Program-made: the position numbers and the translations under genes
The notes under the pieces: generated by a model
What the model was told of the DNA's origin: nothing
Seen by the model: only the letters and a program-made list of their open reading frames with translations
Databases searched by the model: none
Shown here: positions 16,552 through 26,049 of the stretch, piece by piece
Numbering within the stretch: the first letter of the stretch is position 1
How the letters are laid out: every line of letters starts with the position of its first letter
DNA from: Hyphomonadaceae bacterium
GTDB lineage: Bacteria; Pseudomonadota; Alphaproteobacteria; Caulobacterales; Hyphomonadaceae
Length of the DNA: 64,000 bases
Reading direction: 5' to 3'
Assembly (NCBI GenBank): GCA_022844475.1
Contig: JALHLR010000010.1
Location: forward strand, 18,977-82,976

Positions 16552-18207
16552 ATGAGCGGACCTCGGGACAAGCATGACGACGGCGATCTGGACGAACTCG
16601 TCCACGATTTCGACCTCGACATGGATGCGCCACTTGGCGCGTCTTTCGCTGCGGCGCTTCGCGGCGGCGATGAAGAAGAGGAGATAACGGAATTCGACCA
16701 GGCCTATCCCATCGAGGAGGAGGGCGGGTTCGTCGTTCCGCAGGAGGCAGCGCGGCCGCAGGCCGTGCTCGAGCAGCACGACGAATCGATCGGCTACGAC
16801 GAAGACCAGCACGACGAGCACGACACTGCAGAGTTCGATGACATGCCGCCGCCAGCCTCGCTGGCCGGCGCGCAACCCTGGCTCCAGCCGAAGCCGTCGC
16901 AGCCGCCGGCCGAAGATCTTCCGCCGATGACGGCACATGAGGCCGAGCCGGTCGCAGACGATGTGGCGGGGCAGGGCCTTGGCTATGACTACGCTTTCGG
17001 CGCGGGCCATGACGGTGGTGATCGTACGATTCCGCGGATCGTTGTGCACGCCTTCTGCAATCGGACCTCGTCGCTGAACCTGATGCGGACGATCATGCAG
17101 GATCGCCGCATGAAGAACGTCACTATGGAAGTCCACGAGGGCGGCGTTGCGGCGGCGACCCAATACTACGTCAACGAGACCACGCCGAACCTGCTGGTCA
17201 TCGAAGGGGCCGGCGATCCGCGTCAGCTGCTGGCCGACCTCGATTCGCTCGCCGAGTACTGCGACGAGAACATTCGCGTCGTCGTGCTGGGCCAGACCAA
17301 CGACATCCGGCTCTATCGCGAGCTGATGCGCCGTGGTGTTTCCGAGTATCTCGTGGCGCCGATCGACCCTGTGCACATGATCCGCTCGATCGCGACGCTG
17401 TTTGCCGATCCCGAAGCCCCGTTCACCGGCAAGTCTGTTGCTGTGACAGGCGTCAAGGGCGGCGTCGGCGCATCGACCATCGCGCACAACCTTGCCTGGG
17501 CGCTGTCGGAACGCTGCAAGGTCAATGCGACGCTGGTCGACCTTGACCTCAACTTCGGCACCACGGGCCTCGACTTCAACCAGGACACGGCGGCGACAAT
17601 CGCCGACGCACTGATGTCGCCCGACCGCTTCGACGACAACGTCATGGGGCGCCTGATTACCAAGGCGACGGACCGCCTTTCGCTGTTCACGGCGCCGGCG
17701 ACACTGGACCGGACCTACAATCTCGACCCGGAAACCTATGTGCGCGTGCTTGAGCAGGTGCGCGGATCGGTGCCCTTCATGGTGCTCGACCTGCCGCATA
17801 TCTGGAGCGACTGGTTCAAGTCGACCGTCATTTCGGCGGATGAGCTGATCGTCGTTGCCGGACCCGATCTCGCCTCGCTGCGTAACGGGAAGAACCTGAT
17901 CGACTTCCTCAAGGCCGCGCGGCCAAATGACAATCCACCGAAGCTGGTGCTCAACATGGTGGGCCTGCCCAAGCGGCCAGAGATTCCGCCGAAGGATTTC
18001 GGACAGGCGATCGGGATCGAACCGTCGCAGATCATTCCCTTCGACGCGCAGCTGTTCGGCACTGCCGCCAATAACGGGCAGATGATCTTCGACGTGGCGC
18101 CGGAATCGAAAGTCGCACAGAGCCTCGACCAGCTCGCAGCGCAACTGACCGGTAAGGAAGTCCAGACGACGAAACCGTCGCTGTTCAAGAAACTGCTTCG
18201 GAAGTAA
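16552..18207 (+). CDS. cpaE: CpaE/TadZ MinD-like ATPase, pilus localisation factor
   Basis: 551 residues. A long acidic N-terminal region (about 1-140, many Asp/Glu/Pro) is followed by a receiver-like pseudo-domain (about 165-285, without a clear phospho-site) and a ParA/MinD ATPase domain starting with the deviant Walker A motif VKGGVGAST (about 299-308) and containing VDLDLNFGTTGLDFN. TadZ/CpaE proteins mark the cell pole or site where the Tad machine assembles. The tail is Lys-rich (KPSLFKKLLRK), possibly membrane-binding. The gene is tightly packed, 11 bases after cpaD and 9 before cpaF. Confidence 0.94.
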   Translation: MSGPRDKHDDGDLDELVHDFDLDMDAPLGASFAAALRGGDEEEEITEFDQAYPIEEEGGFVVPQEAARPQAVLEQHDESIGYDEDQHDEHDTAEFDDMPPPASLAGAQPWLQPKPSQPPAEDLPPMTAHEAEPVADDVAGQGLGYDYAFGAGHDGGDRTIPRIVVHAFCNRTSSLNLMRTIMQDRRMKNVTMEVHEGGVAAATQYYVNETTPNLLVIEGAGDPRQLLADLDSLAEYCDENIRVVVLGQTNDIRLYRELMRRGVSEYLVAPIDPVHMIRSIATLFADPEAPFTGKSVAVTGVKGGVGASTIAHNLAWALSERCKVNATLVDLDLNFGTTGLDFNQDTAATIADALMSPDRFDDNVMGRLITKATDRLSLFTAPATLDRTYNLDPETYVRVLEQVRGSVPFMVLDLPHIWSDWFKSTVISADELIVVAGPDLASLRNGKNLIDFLKAARPNDNPPKLVLNMVGLPKRPEIPPKDFGQAIGIEPSQIIPFDAQLFGTAANNGQMIFDVAPESKVAQSLDQLAAQLTGKEVQTTKPSLFKKLLRK

Positions 18208-18216
18208 GGGGCCTAG

Positions 18217-19764
18217 ATGTTCGGCAAGCGAGGGACAACAGGCGGCGCGGGAATGCCGCCGCCGCCGGCGTCGGAAGCCGCCGCACGTCCCGTCCCGCCA
18301 CCGCCGGCCGCCAAGCCGGCAGTTTCGCAACTCGCCGACGACACGCCTCCACCGCCCCCGCCTAAATCCGCATCGCCACCGCCCAAGCCCTCAACGCCGC
18401 CGATGGCGTCGAGCAAGCCCACGAACAAGTCCGCGCCTCCACCTCCGCCGAAGGAGAAGATAGCAGCGATCGACAACCGGTCTGACGAATACTACCGGAC
18501 CAAGACGGAAGTCTTCAACGCGCTGATTGACACGATCGACCTGTCACAGCTGGCGCAGCTCGACCAGGAAAGCGCGCGCGAAGAGATCCGGGACATCGTG
18601 ATCGAGATCGTCTCGATCAAGAACGTGGTGATGAGCGTTGCAGAGCAGGAAACCCTGCTTGAGGATATCTGCAACGACGTTCTGGGCTACGGTCCGCTCG
18701 AGCCCCTGCTGGCGCGCGACGACATCGCCGACATCATGGTCAATGGCGCCGGCACGACCTATATCGAGGTCGCCGGCAAGATCCAGCGCACCAACATCCG
18801 CTTCCGCGACAACGCGCAGCTGATGAACATCTGCCAGCGCATTGTGAGCCAGGTCGGCCGCCGCGTTGATGAAAGCTCGCCGATCTGCGACGCGCGACTT
18901 GCAGATGGTTCGCGTGTGAACGTGATTGCACCGCCGCTGGCCATCGACGGCCCCGCGCTCACAATCCGGAAGTTCAAGAAGGACAAGCTGAAGATCCAGG
19001 ACCTCGTGAACTTCGGATCCATCTCGGAGCCGGGAGCCGAGCTCCTGCGCATCATCGGCGCCTGCCGTTGCAACACGCTGATCTCGGGCGGGACGGGTTC
19101 GGGCAAGACGACACTTCTGAACACGCTGACGGCGTTCATTGCGCCGGGTGAGCGCGTGATCACCTGCGAGGACGCCGCCGAACTGCAACTGCAGCAGCCG
19201 CACGTGGTACGTCTTGAGACGCGCCCGCCGAACCTTGAAGGGCAGGGCCGCGTGTCGATGACAGACCTTGTCAAGAACTGCCTGCGTATGCGTCCGGACC
19301 GGATCATCGTGGGCGAGGTGCGCGGACCCGAAGCGTTCGACCTTCTACAGGCGATGAACACGGGCCATGACGGCTCGATGGGTACCCTGCACGCCAACAC
19401 GCCGCGCGAAGGGCTCTCGCGTCTTGAATCCATGATCACGATGGGCGGCTTCACGCTTCCGCAGCGAACGATCCGCGAGATGATCGTCGGATCGATCGAC
19501 ATCGTGATCCAGGCCTCGCGCCTGCGCGATGGCACGCGGAAGATCGTATCGATCACCGAGGTCATGGGTCTCGAGGGCGACGTGATCGTGACGCAGGATG
19601 TGATGCGCTACGAGATCGACGGCGAGGACAAGGACGGCAAGTTGAAGGGCTCGCACCGCGGCACTGGCATCGGTCGTCCGCGCTTCTGGGAGCGCGCCAA
19701 GTACTTCAATATGGAAGGTGATCTCGCCCGCGCGCTGGACGCGCTGGAGGAGGGTGGCAAATGA
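18217..19764 (+). CDS. cpaF: CpaF/TadA secretion-type ATPase of the Tad pilus
   Basis: 515 residues. A Pro/Ala-rich disordered N-terminus (about 1-80) precedes the GspE/PulE-type ATPase. Visible motifs are Walker A SGGTGSGKTTLLN (about 290-302), the Asp box around ITCEDAAELQLQ, Walker B RIIVGEVRGPEA (about 362-373) and the His-containing segment GSMGTLHANTPREGLSRLE. It powers pilus assembly, and in Tad systems probably retraction, working with TadB and TadC. Its stop overlaps the tadB start (ATGA at 19761-19764), indicating translational coupling. Confidence 0.96.
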   Translation: MFGKRGTTGGAGMPPPPASEAAARPVPPPPAAKPAVSQLADDTPPPPPPKSASPPPKPSTPPMASSKPTNKSAPPPPPKEKIAAIDNRSDEYYRTKTEVFNALIDTIDLSQLAQLDQESAREEIRDIVIEIVSIKNVVMSVAEQETLLEDICNDVLGYGPLEPLLARDDIADIMVNGAGTTYIEVAGKIQRTNIRFRDNAQLMNICQRIVSQVGRRVDESSPICDARLADGSRVNVIAPPLAIDGPALTIRKFKKDKLKIQDLVNFGSISEPGAELLRIIGACRCNTLISGGTGSGKTTLLNTLTAFIAPGERVITCEDAAELQLQQPHVVRLETRPPNLEGQGRVSMTDLVKNCLRMRPDRIIVGEVRGPEAFDLLQAMNTGHDGSMGTLHANTPREGLSRLESMITMGGFTLPQRTIREMIVGSIDIVIQASRLRDGTRKIVSITEVMGLEGDVIVTQDVMRYEIDGEDKDGKLKGSHRGTGIGRPRFWERAKYFNMEGDLARALDALEEGGK

Positions 19765-20768
19765 CGCCTGAACTGATGACCTATGCGATCGCGGGGCTTG
19801 CGTTCGTCGCGATCACTGCGCTCGGCTTCGCATTCGCGGGAGGCGGCGGAAGCGGCCGCGGCAAGCAGTCCAAGCGGGTCAGATCGATCAGCGAAGGCGT
19901 TCGCGGTTCAAAGGGCGACACGGCTCTGACAGCGCGGCGCAAACAGATGGAAAGCGCAACCAAGGCGCTGCGCGACCGCGAGGAAGCGACCCGCAAGAGC
20001 CGCGTGGCAGGCCGGTCCATCGAGGACAAGATTAAGCAGTCCGGCCTCAAGATCACCGTGCCGATGTTCTGGATCTTCTCGGCTGTGTCGACGGTCGCGG
20101 TCGGCGCCCTGATGTATTTCTGGGCAGGGTTCAACGAATGGCCGATGGTGATGGTGCCGATCGGGATGGCCTTCGCCGCAGGTTTCGGTCTGCCGCGCTG
20201 GGTGCTGGGCATGGCGATCTCCAACCGCCAGAAGAAGTTCATCAGCCAGTTTGCCGACGCGATCGACGTGATCGTCCGCGGCGTGAAGTCCGGTCTGCCG
20301 CTGCAGGAATGCCTGCGGATGATTGCGCGTGAAAGTTCGCAGCCCCTGGCCGGCGAGTTCCAGGCTGTCGTCGATGCAATCGCCATGGGCGTGCCGTTGG
20401 ATCAGGCCTTGCAGAAAATGTATCTTCGCACGCCTACGCAGGAAGTGAACTTCTTCAACATCGTGCTGAACATCCAGCAGAAGGCGGGCGGCAACCTGTC
20501 CGAAGCGCTGGGCAACCTTTCGAACGTGCTGCGCTCGCGCAAGCTTCTGCGCGAGAAGATCAAGGCGCTGTCATCCGAAGCGAAGGCGTCAGCGATGATC
20601 ATCGGCTCGCTGCCGATCATCGTCATGTTGCTCGTCTACATGACGACGCCGGCCTACATCATGTCGTTGTTCACGACCGATCTCGGGCACCTCCTGTTGC
20701 TGATCGCCGCCGCTCTGATGGGCACGGGCATCTACATCATGCGGTCCATGATCAATTTCAACTTCTGA
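19761..20768 (+). CDS. tadB: Tad inner-membrane platform protein TadB
   Basis: 335 residues with a membrane helix near the N-terminus (about 5-25), a cytoplasmic basic stretch, a second helical pair (about 95-150), a GspF-like domain (ISQFADAIDVIVRGVKSGLPLQECLRMIA) and C-terminal helices. The T2SSF-type motif with paired acidic and hydrophobic residues is typical of TadB. It partners CpaF and TadC to form the motor platform. It overlaps cpaF by four bases. Confidence 0.94.
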   Translation: MTPELMTYAIAGLAFVAITALGFAFAGGGGSGRGKQSKRVRSISEGVRGSKGDTALTARRKQMESATKALRDREEATRKSRVAGRSIEDKIKQSGLKITVPMFWIFSAVSTVAVGALMYFWAGFNEWPMVMVPIGMAFAAGFGLPRWVLGMAISNRQKKFISQFADAIDVIVRGVKSGLPLQECLRMIARESSQPLAGEFQAVVDAIAMGVPLDQALQKMYLRTPTQEVNFFNIVLNIQQKAGGNLSEALGNLSNVLRSRKLLREKIKALSSEAKASAMIIGSLPIIVMLLVYMTTPAYIMSLFTTDLGHLLLLIAAALMGTGIYIMRSMINFNF

Positions 20769-20808
20769 CGTCGGGACCCCGGAATTCGCCGGGGAGAGCG
20801 GAGCGACG

Positions 20809-21831
20809 ATGGGCAACATCGACTGGGTCCAGTTTCTCACCGACCCCCTGACGCTGGCGTCTGCGCTGGCGTGCGTGGCGACGTTCGCCACCGTGCTCAC
20901 GCTTGCCGGGCCGGTCTTCGACAACGACAAGCTGACGAGCCGCCTGAAGTCAGTGTCGAACCGCCGCGAGGAGCTGCGCAAGAAGAGCCGAGCCGCACTG
21001 GACGGCGAGAAGAAGTCGATCCGCGTGCAGGACACCAGCATGACGAAGAAGTTCGTCGACAGGCTGGATCTTGCCAAGATGCTCGAAGATCCTGGCGTCC
21101 AGAAAAAGCTGATCCAGGCGGGCCTGCGCGGACCGAAGCCGATCTCCATCTTTTATCTCTGCCGCTTCGCTCTGCCGATGGTCTTTGGCCTCGGTGCGCT
21201 GATCTACATCTGGTTCATCAACGACCATGGCCTCGGTTTCAACATGAAGATCGGTGCTGTGGTGGTTGGCTTCGCCGCCGGCTTCTATGGCCCGAACATT
21301 TTCGTCGAAAATCTCATCACGAAGCGCCGCACGTCGATCATGCGCGCCTTTCCTGACTCGCTGGACATGATGCTGATCTGCGTCGAGTCCGGCATGTCCA
21401 TCGAACAGGCGTTCGCGCGGGTGGGTGAGGAAATCGGGTCAGCGTCGGTGGAGCTGGCCGAAGAACTGGCCCTGACGACGGCGGAGCTGAGCTACCTGCA
21501 GGATCGCCGGCAGGCCTACTACAATCTTGCCGAGCGCACGAACCATCCAGGCGTCAAGGGCGTTGCGATGGCGCTGGTGCAGGCTGAGAAGTACGGCACC
21601 CCGATGGGGGCCGCTCTGCGCGTGATGGCGAAGGAGAACCGCGAGATGCGGATTACCGAAGCCGAGAAGAAGGCGGCAGCGCTGCCGGCCAAGCTGACTG
21701 TGCCGATGATCGTGTTCTTCCTGCCCGTGCTCTTCCTCGTCATCCTCGGACCGGCCTTCATCAAGATCGATGCGATGGGCCTGGGCAAGACGAAGAGCGG
21801 CGCGACAGTGGAAGCTGAAACGAGCGAATAG
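20809..21831 (+). CDS. tadC: Tad inner-membrane platform protein TadC
   Basis: 340 residues, the second GspF-type platform protein. An N-terminal helix (about 10-35), a basic cytoplasmic region, a helical pair (about 115-165), the domain FPDSLDMMLICVESGMSIEQ and a C-terminal helix (MIVFFLPVLFLVILGPAFI). It ends the operon as seen here, nine bases before a convergent gene, so tadD and the tadE/F pseudopilins are not in this block. Confidence 0.94.
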   Translation: MGNIDWVQFLTDPLTLASALACVATFATVLTLAGPVFDNDKLTSRLKSVSNRREELRKKSRAALDGEKKSIRVQDTSMTKKFVDRLDLAKMLEDPGVQKKLIQAGLRGPKPISIFYLCRFALPMVFGLGALIYIWFINDHGLGFNMKIGAVVVGFAAGFYGPNIFVENLITKRRTSIMRAFPDSLDMMLICVESGMSIEQAFARVGEEIGSASVELAEELALTTAELSYLQDRRQAYYNLAERTNHPGVKGVAMALVQAEKYGTPMGAALRVMAKENREMRITEAEKKAAALPAKLTVPMIVFFLPVLFLVILGPAFIKIDAMGLGKTKSGATVEAETSE

Positions 21832-21839
21832 GTCCGGGA

Positions 21840-23750
21840 TCAGCTTCTCGGCTTGTAGGCGATCAGCACGTTGCCGGGTGTCTGGCCGAATGAGCCATAG
21901 CCTGAATTGACGAACAGCATGCCTGCGCCTGCCGAGAGGCCGTGCGCGTCGATCGATCCGCCCTTGCCGGCGATGTCCTTGTTCAGCGTTGTCTTTGCGC
22001 CGACGGTGTCGAGGCGATTGATCACGCGGCCATCGGCGCCATCGAGGATGATCACTTCGCCGCCGAGCGTTGCGCCAACCAGCGCGCCGTCAATCACGAG
22101 TGGCGCCGCGGAGAAGCCGTACTTCGTGGTGCAGGCGATGACTTCAGTGGCGCGGGAGCCCGTGCAGTTGGGTTGCGCGGCGTAGGACCATGCGGGGCGG
22201 CCGGTGGCGATATCGAAGGCATAGACCCCGGCTTTCGACACGAATTTCGGATCAGGCGAGATGATCGGGTCATTGATCGGCACGTAGACCTTGCCCGCGT
22301 CCGCCGTGATGCCCCAGTGCACGCCGCCAAGCGCCGTGCCCTCGCCGATGCGGTGGCTCCAGAGAACCTTGCCCGTGTTTGCATCCAGCGCCCAGGCGTG
22401 GCCGGATTTCTGGCCGGCAAGGACAACATCCTTGCCATTCACCGCGGCGATCACTGCGCCAGCGCCGAAATCGAAGTCGCGACCGTCGCCGCCGAATAGG
22501 ACGGGGCAGTTGGGTCCGTTCTGTCCGGTGCCGACATCACACGACATGTTCCAGACGTCCGCCGCCATCGCCTGATATTGCCAGGAGACTTTGCCGGTGT
22601 CGGCGTTGAGAGCGATGATGGCGTCCGACGTGTCGGTGGCCGGGTGGGAAGTGTTCTCGCCGGTGGTGACGATGATGTTGTTGCGCTTGGCGTCGTAGAC
22701 AGGGACTGACCAGATGGGCGCGCCGGAGGGGCCTTTCTGTTTGACGCCGAGCGAGCTGACCTGGCCGTTGTAGGTCGGCTCCGGCATGGTGTGGTATTCC
22801 CACGCGTGGCTTCCGTCTGCGGCGTTGAGGGCGACGACAGAGCCGTGGCCTGAGCAGCATTCCGAACGCGGGTTCATGGCCGACGCGACGCCGGAGGCAG
22901 ATAGTGGGACGATGATCTTGTCCTTCGCGAAGATGACGCCGCCACGGATCTGGCCGCCGGAGCCATCGACCGGCTGGCCGCTGGCTTTCCAGACGAGCGC
23001 GCCGCTCGCTGCGTCGACGACATGGATGTCGCGGCCGACTGAGAGCGCGACGACGCGCTGGCCGCCGATGTCGCCGATGGCGGGGGTATTGCGTGAGGAG
23101 GCGGCGTAGGACCACTTCACGCAGCCTGAGGCGGCGTCGATGGCGAGGAGCTTCTGTCCGCCAGTTGCGTAGACCGTGCCGTCGCTGAGGACAGATGCGC
23201 CGGTGCCGCCGCCCTGGCCCGGGAAGGCGATGGACCAGGCGATTTCCATGTTGGCGAGTTGCGCCCTGCTGAGGCCGGCCTCGGAGGCGGAGAGGCTGCG
23301 GCTCAGGTCGCTATCGATGCCGAAGCCGGCGTTGACGATGGTGGCGGTGGAGCTGACGGCGCGCTTCTCGGGGGCGCACAGGAGGGCGTCGCTCCAGGTT
23401 GCCGCGGCCGCGGCCTGACCGGCGGTGAGCCAGGTGACGAGGTCAGCCCTTTCCCTCTCGTTCAGCGAGGCCGCCATCGGCGCCATGATGCCGCCGGGGG
23501 CCATCACTTCGCGCAGGCGGGCCGGGGCGAGCGTGCGCATCGAGGCGAGCGTGGCGGCGCGGGTCGTGCCCGGATTGTCATGGCATACGGCGCAGGCCTT
23601 CTGGTAGACGCCGGCGCCGGGATGGTCGGCCGAGACCTGGCCGATGGCTGCGGGGCTCAGGACTGGCGTTGCGAGCGCGACGATCGCGAGAAGGCCGCCA
23701 CCGGTGCCGAGGGTCAGTGCCGCCGCAGCCAAGGATTTGCGCAGGTTCAT
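21840..23750 (-). CDS. Cytochrome c-PQQ dehydrogenase (polyvinyl-alcohol-dehydrogenase-like quinoprotein)
   Basis: 636 residues with an N-terminal signal anchor, a cytochrome c domain with the haem motif CAVCH (Cys53, Cys56, His57) and possible axial Met residues in the MAPGGIMAPM stretch, then a PQQ-type eight-bladed propeller with repeated LDANTGKVLW-like blades. A vicinal Cys pair (SECCSGHG) is present. The order haem then propeller matches polyvinyl-alcohol dehydrogenase-like enzymes, which pass electrons from an alcohol via PQQ and haem to the respiratory chain. The natural substrate is not deducible. It converges on tadC and is 100 bases downstream of a Rieske oxygenase on the same strand, so the two may be linked in an oxidation pathway. 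Confidence 0.88.
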   Translation of the reverse strand: MNLRKSLAAAALTLGTGGGLLAIVALATPVLSPAAIGQVSADHPGAGVYQKACAVCHDNPGTTRAATLASMRTLAPARLREVMAPGGIMAPMAASLNERERADLVTWLTAGQAAAAATWSDALLCAPEKRAVSSTATIVNAGFGIDSDLSRSLSASEAGLSRAQLANMEIAWSIAFPGQGGGTGASVLSDGTVYATGGQKLLAIDAASGCVKWSYAASSRNTPAIGDIGGQRVVALSVGRDIHVVDAASGALVWKASGQPVDGSGGQIRGGVIFAKDKIIVPLSASGVASAMNPRSECCSGHGSVVALNAADGSHAWEYHTMPEPTYNGQVSSLGVKQKGPSGAPIWSVPVYDAKRNNIIVTTGENTSHPATDTSDAIIALNADTGKVSWQYQAMAADVWNMSCDVGTGQNGPNCPVLFGGDGRDFDFGAGAVIAAVNGKDVVLAGQKSGHAWALDANTGKVLWSHRIGEGTALGGVHWGITADAGKVYVPINDPIISPDPKFVSKAGVYAFDIATGRPAWSYAAQPNCTGSRATEVIACTTKYGFSAAPLVIDGALVGATLGGEVIILDGADGRVINRLDTVGAKTTLNKDIAGKGGSIDAHGLSAGAGMLFVNSGYGSFGQTPGNVLIAYKPRS

Positions 23751-23850
23751 GGTGGTCCTCCCGGGCAGACTAGCCAGCCTGCTTTCCGCTGGCGCAAACT
23801 CGCCGCAGTTGGCCGGGAATTCAACTGCTCAATGCGACGCGATGGCGTCG

Positions 23851-24948
23851 CTAGCTGCGCCACCGGAGCGTGCGCGGTTCGATCGGGTTCACGAACGGGC
23901 GGCCCTCGGATCGTGACGCGGTCCATTCCTTCTTCAGGATGCGGTACCATTTGGCCTGAACGTCGATGTCGTCGATCCAGAGCATGTTCTGCTGGTAGGC
24001 CATACCCTTGTTCTGCAGGTTCACCATGTGGCCGTCCTGGCCGAGGAATTTCCGGGCGGCGGGGATGAGTATGGGCAGGGCGAGGTCGAGGAAGGGCGCA
24101 TTCTGCCAGAAGGTGATCTGGGTAATGCGAGTCTTCTTCAGCGTCACTGGCGTGAGGCAGGTGAGGGTGAAGATTCGACGCTTCTCGGCCTCGACGATCT
24201 CCCACCGGAAGCCGGGGATCTGGAAGACGATCTCGGTGGTAACCTTGTCGCCCATCAGCATCTTGTAGGCCAGCGAGTTCCCAGACGGCTGGTGGCGCGC
24301 GAGGGCCCAGCCGCGCGTGGCGGGAATGAACGGCTTTTCCTTCAGACGCAGGCCGGTGCTGGGCGGCCGCCACCACCATTGATTGTGCACGAAGGGCACG
24401 TGAGCCGGGTCCATCAGGCCGACGACCGCGTCGTCCATGTGGGCGTTGAACATCTCGGCGACAACGAATTTCGGGCATAGGCCGGGCGCGATGTCGAACG
24501 CTGGCGGTGGCGTGGCAGGCTGTTCGTCGGCCCGCGGGTTGTCGGCGACGTAGACGAAGATCATGCCGTTGATCTCGTGCACCGGATAGCGGCGCACGCG
24601 CACGCGCTCGGTGGCGAAGTCTTCGGGGTTGGGCAGCGACGGCATCAGCTTGCACTGGCCGTCCGTGCCGAAGCGCCAGCCATGATAGGGGCATTGTATG
24701 GTCGGCTCGCCATTGGTGTCTATCTGCTGCCCGGCCGAGAGTGGGACAAGGCGGTGCGGGCAAACATCGCGCAGTGCGAAGGCTTCTCCTTTTGCCGTGC
24801 GGGCGAGGAGGACGGGTTGGCCGAGAATGATGCGGCGGAAGTGCTCGCCCGGTTCAAGCGATTTCGAGACGCAGGCGAAATACCAGCTGTCGGTAAGCCA
24901 GCCTTCGGCGGTTATTCCCGCAGATTTCGTGAGCGTGCCGTCGGCCAT
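23851..24948 (-). CDS. Rieske non-haem iron oxygenase (ring-hydroxylating/demethylase-type alpha subunit)
   Basis: 365 residues. The Rieske [2Fe-2S] site is CPHR (Cys63, His65) and CPYHGW (Cys86, His89). The mononuclear iron site follows in HMDDAVVGLMDPAHVPFVH, which supplies the usual Asp and His ligands. The lack of an adjacent beta subunit suggests the homotrimeric class IA/III type that demethylates or hydroxylates aromatic or steroid-like compounds. A reductase or ferredoxin partner is not nearby. The substrate is unknown. Confidence 0.9.
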   Translation of the reverse strand: MADGTLTKSAGITAEGWLTDSWYFACVSKSLEPGEHFRRIILGQPVLLARTAKGEAFALRDVCPHRLVPLSAGQQIDTNGEPTIQCPYHGWRFGTDGQCKLMPSLPNPEDFATERVRVRRYPVHEINGMIFVYVADNPRADEQPATPPPAFDIAPGLCPKFVVAEMFNAHMDDAVVGLMDPAHVPFVHNQWWWRPPSTGLRLKEKPFIPATRGWALARHQPSGNSLAYKMLMGDKVTTEIVFQIPGFRWEIVEAEKRRIFTLTCLTPVTLKKTRITQITFWQNAPFLDLALPILIPAARKFLGQDGHMVNLQNKGMAYQQNMLWIDDIDVQAKWYRILKKEWTASRSEGRPFVNPIEPRTLRWRS

Positions 24949-25020
24949 GACCCGTACTACCTTGTACGGACGGGTTTATCCAATGTTTGGTGGTCGCAGT
25001 CGAGGCTGAGGGGGTAGCAC

Positions 25021-25545
25021 ATGGCGGGTCAGATCAAGCCTGAACGTAGCCCAAAGCCGCCCAAGCGCCGTGCCCGGGCGGCCGTGACGATTTCCGGCAC
25101 GTGCCTCTGCAGCGCCGTCGCGATCGAGACCGACGCGCCGGTGTTCTGGGCCTGGCACGATCATTCGGAGGCCAGCCGGCGGGTCCATGGGGCGGCGTAT
25201 GCGACCTATGTCGGATGCTGGAAGAGCAAGGTGAGGGTCGTGGGCGGCGAGGATGTGCTGGGACGATTTGACGATGTAAAACGGCGGCAGGTGCGATCGT
25301 TCTGTTCGCTGTGCGGGGCGCCAATGATGTTCACGCGCGGCGGCTCGTCCAAATGGGTGAACATTCCGCGCGCGCTGTTCTGCGCGCGCACGGGTCGCGA
25401 GGCGAAGTATCATGTCGCGATCGAGCAGCTTCAGGTCTGGGCGTATCTGGGCGCGCCGGTCGGTCCGCTGAGGGGCTATCCCGGTGTCAGTATAGAGAAG
25501 GTGCGCAAGGCGAAACCTGCGCGCGGCGGATCGTTCGGGACGTGA
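25021..25545 (+). CDS. GFA/CENP-V-like protein with atypical zinc ligands
   Basis: 174 residues with the fold signature of the glutathione-dependent formaldehyde-activating (GFA) family: first zinc knuckle SGTCLCSAVAIE and last knuckle FCSLCGAPM. The central motif, normally CHCSxCRRxxGA, reads HDHSEASRRVHGA, so all three central cysteines are replaced, two of them by His. The following AYATYVG block is conserved. The basic N-terminal extension (RSPKPPKRRARAA) is unusual. The function of this variant is unknown; catalysis with formaldehyde should not be assumed. It is divergent from the Rieske gene, 72 bases away. Confidence 0.8.
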   Translation: MAGQIKPERSPKPPKRRARAAVTISGTCLCSAVAIETDAPVFWAWHDHSEASRRVHGAAYATYVGCWKSKVRVVGGEDVLGRFDDVKRRQVRSFCSLCGAPMMFTRGGSSKWVNIPRALFCARTGREAKYHVAIEQLQVWAYLGAPVGPLRGYPGVSIEKVRKAKPARGGSFGT

Positions 25546-25549
25546 GCGT

Positions 25550-25783
25550 TCAGGCGACCCGCTTGATCTCGTTGTGGTTCATCAACAGGGTGTCGCCGCT
25601 GTCCTGTTCGATCAGGTAAGCGGGGTTACGGCGGTCTGCAGCGCGCGTGACAGTCGACCCATTCATTGTGCGCTCAAGGCGGTGCGTGAACACCTTCCGA
25701 ATGACACCTTGCGCCGTGTGGCCATCCCACGTCCAGACAACGCGGACGCCGGGGGGGTGTGACTTCTTTTTCAGTCCGATCAT
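25550..25783 (-). CDS. HVA1/DUF2945 Tudor-like small protein
   Basis: 77 residues from ATG 25783. The sequence GVRVVWTWDGHTAQGVIRKV, then a Thr/Asn-rich strand, and RRNPAYLIEQDSGD match the short SH3/Tudor-like HVA1 (DUF2945) family, usually about 65-80 residues long. A longer open frame extends upstream to 25912 but that part has no family resemblance. The molecular role is not established. It converges with the GFA-like gene, five bases apart. Confidence 0.75.
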   Translation of the reverse strand: MIGLKKKSHPPGVRVVWTWDGHTAQGVIRKVFTHRLERTMNGSTVTRAADRRNPAYLIEQDSGDTLLMNHNEIKRVA

Positions 25784-26015
25784 GTGCAAACCAATGCAAC
25801 GCCGATGCGCCCCACCAGACCGCGGAGAATGTTGCGGATTTGCCGCGCTTGCAACGCGACACATACAGCATGTGGAACTTGTCGCAGTCACGTCCGGTTG
25901 ATGGGCTCGCACAAGCAGTTGTCGAAAGACGCGTTCGCCAACTGGGCCTAAGCTAGGAACGACGCCCCGGGCGTCAGCGCTGGGCCTCTCGTCCAGGGCT
26001 GCAGCAAGGCAGGGA

Positions 26016-26040
26016 AGGGCGCGGATTTGTCCCGCGCCCT
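26016..26040 (-). terminator. Hairpin behind the lipoprotein gene at 26050
   Basis: AGGGCGCGG (26016-26024), 7-base loop, CCGCGCCCT (26032-26040): a perfect 9-bp stem ten bases past the stop of the minus-strand lipoprotein. The T content after it on that strand is low (CTTCCC), so it is a moderate terminator. Confidence 0.55.
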
Positions 26041-26049
26041 CTCGCGTTG

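Noticed and set aside
14942..16936. Very long minus-strand frame opposite cpaC, cpaD and cpaE
   Set aside because: Arg/Ala/His-rich shadow with no motif; the plus-strand pilus genes are unambiguous.
16414..18330. 638-residue minus-strand frame opposite cpaE
   Set aside because: Same reason: high-GC antisense openness, no recognisable domain.
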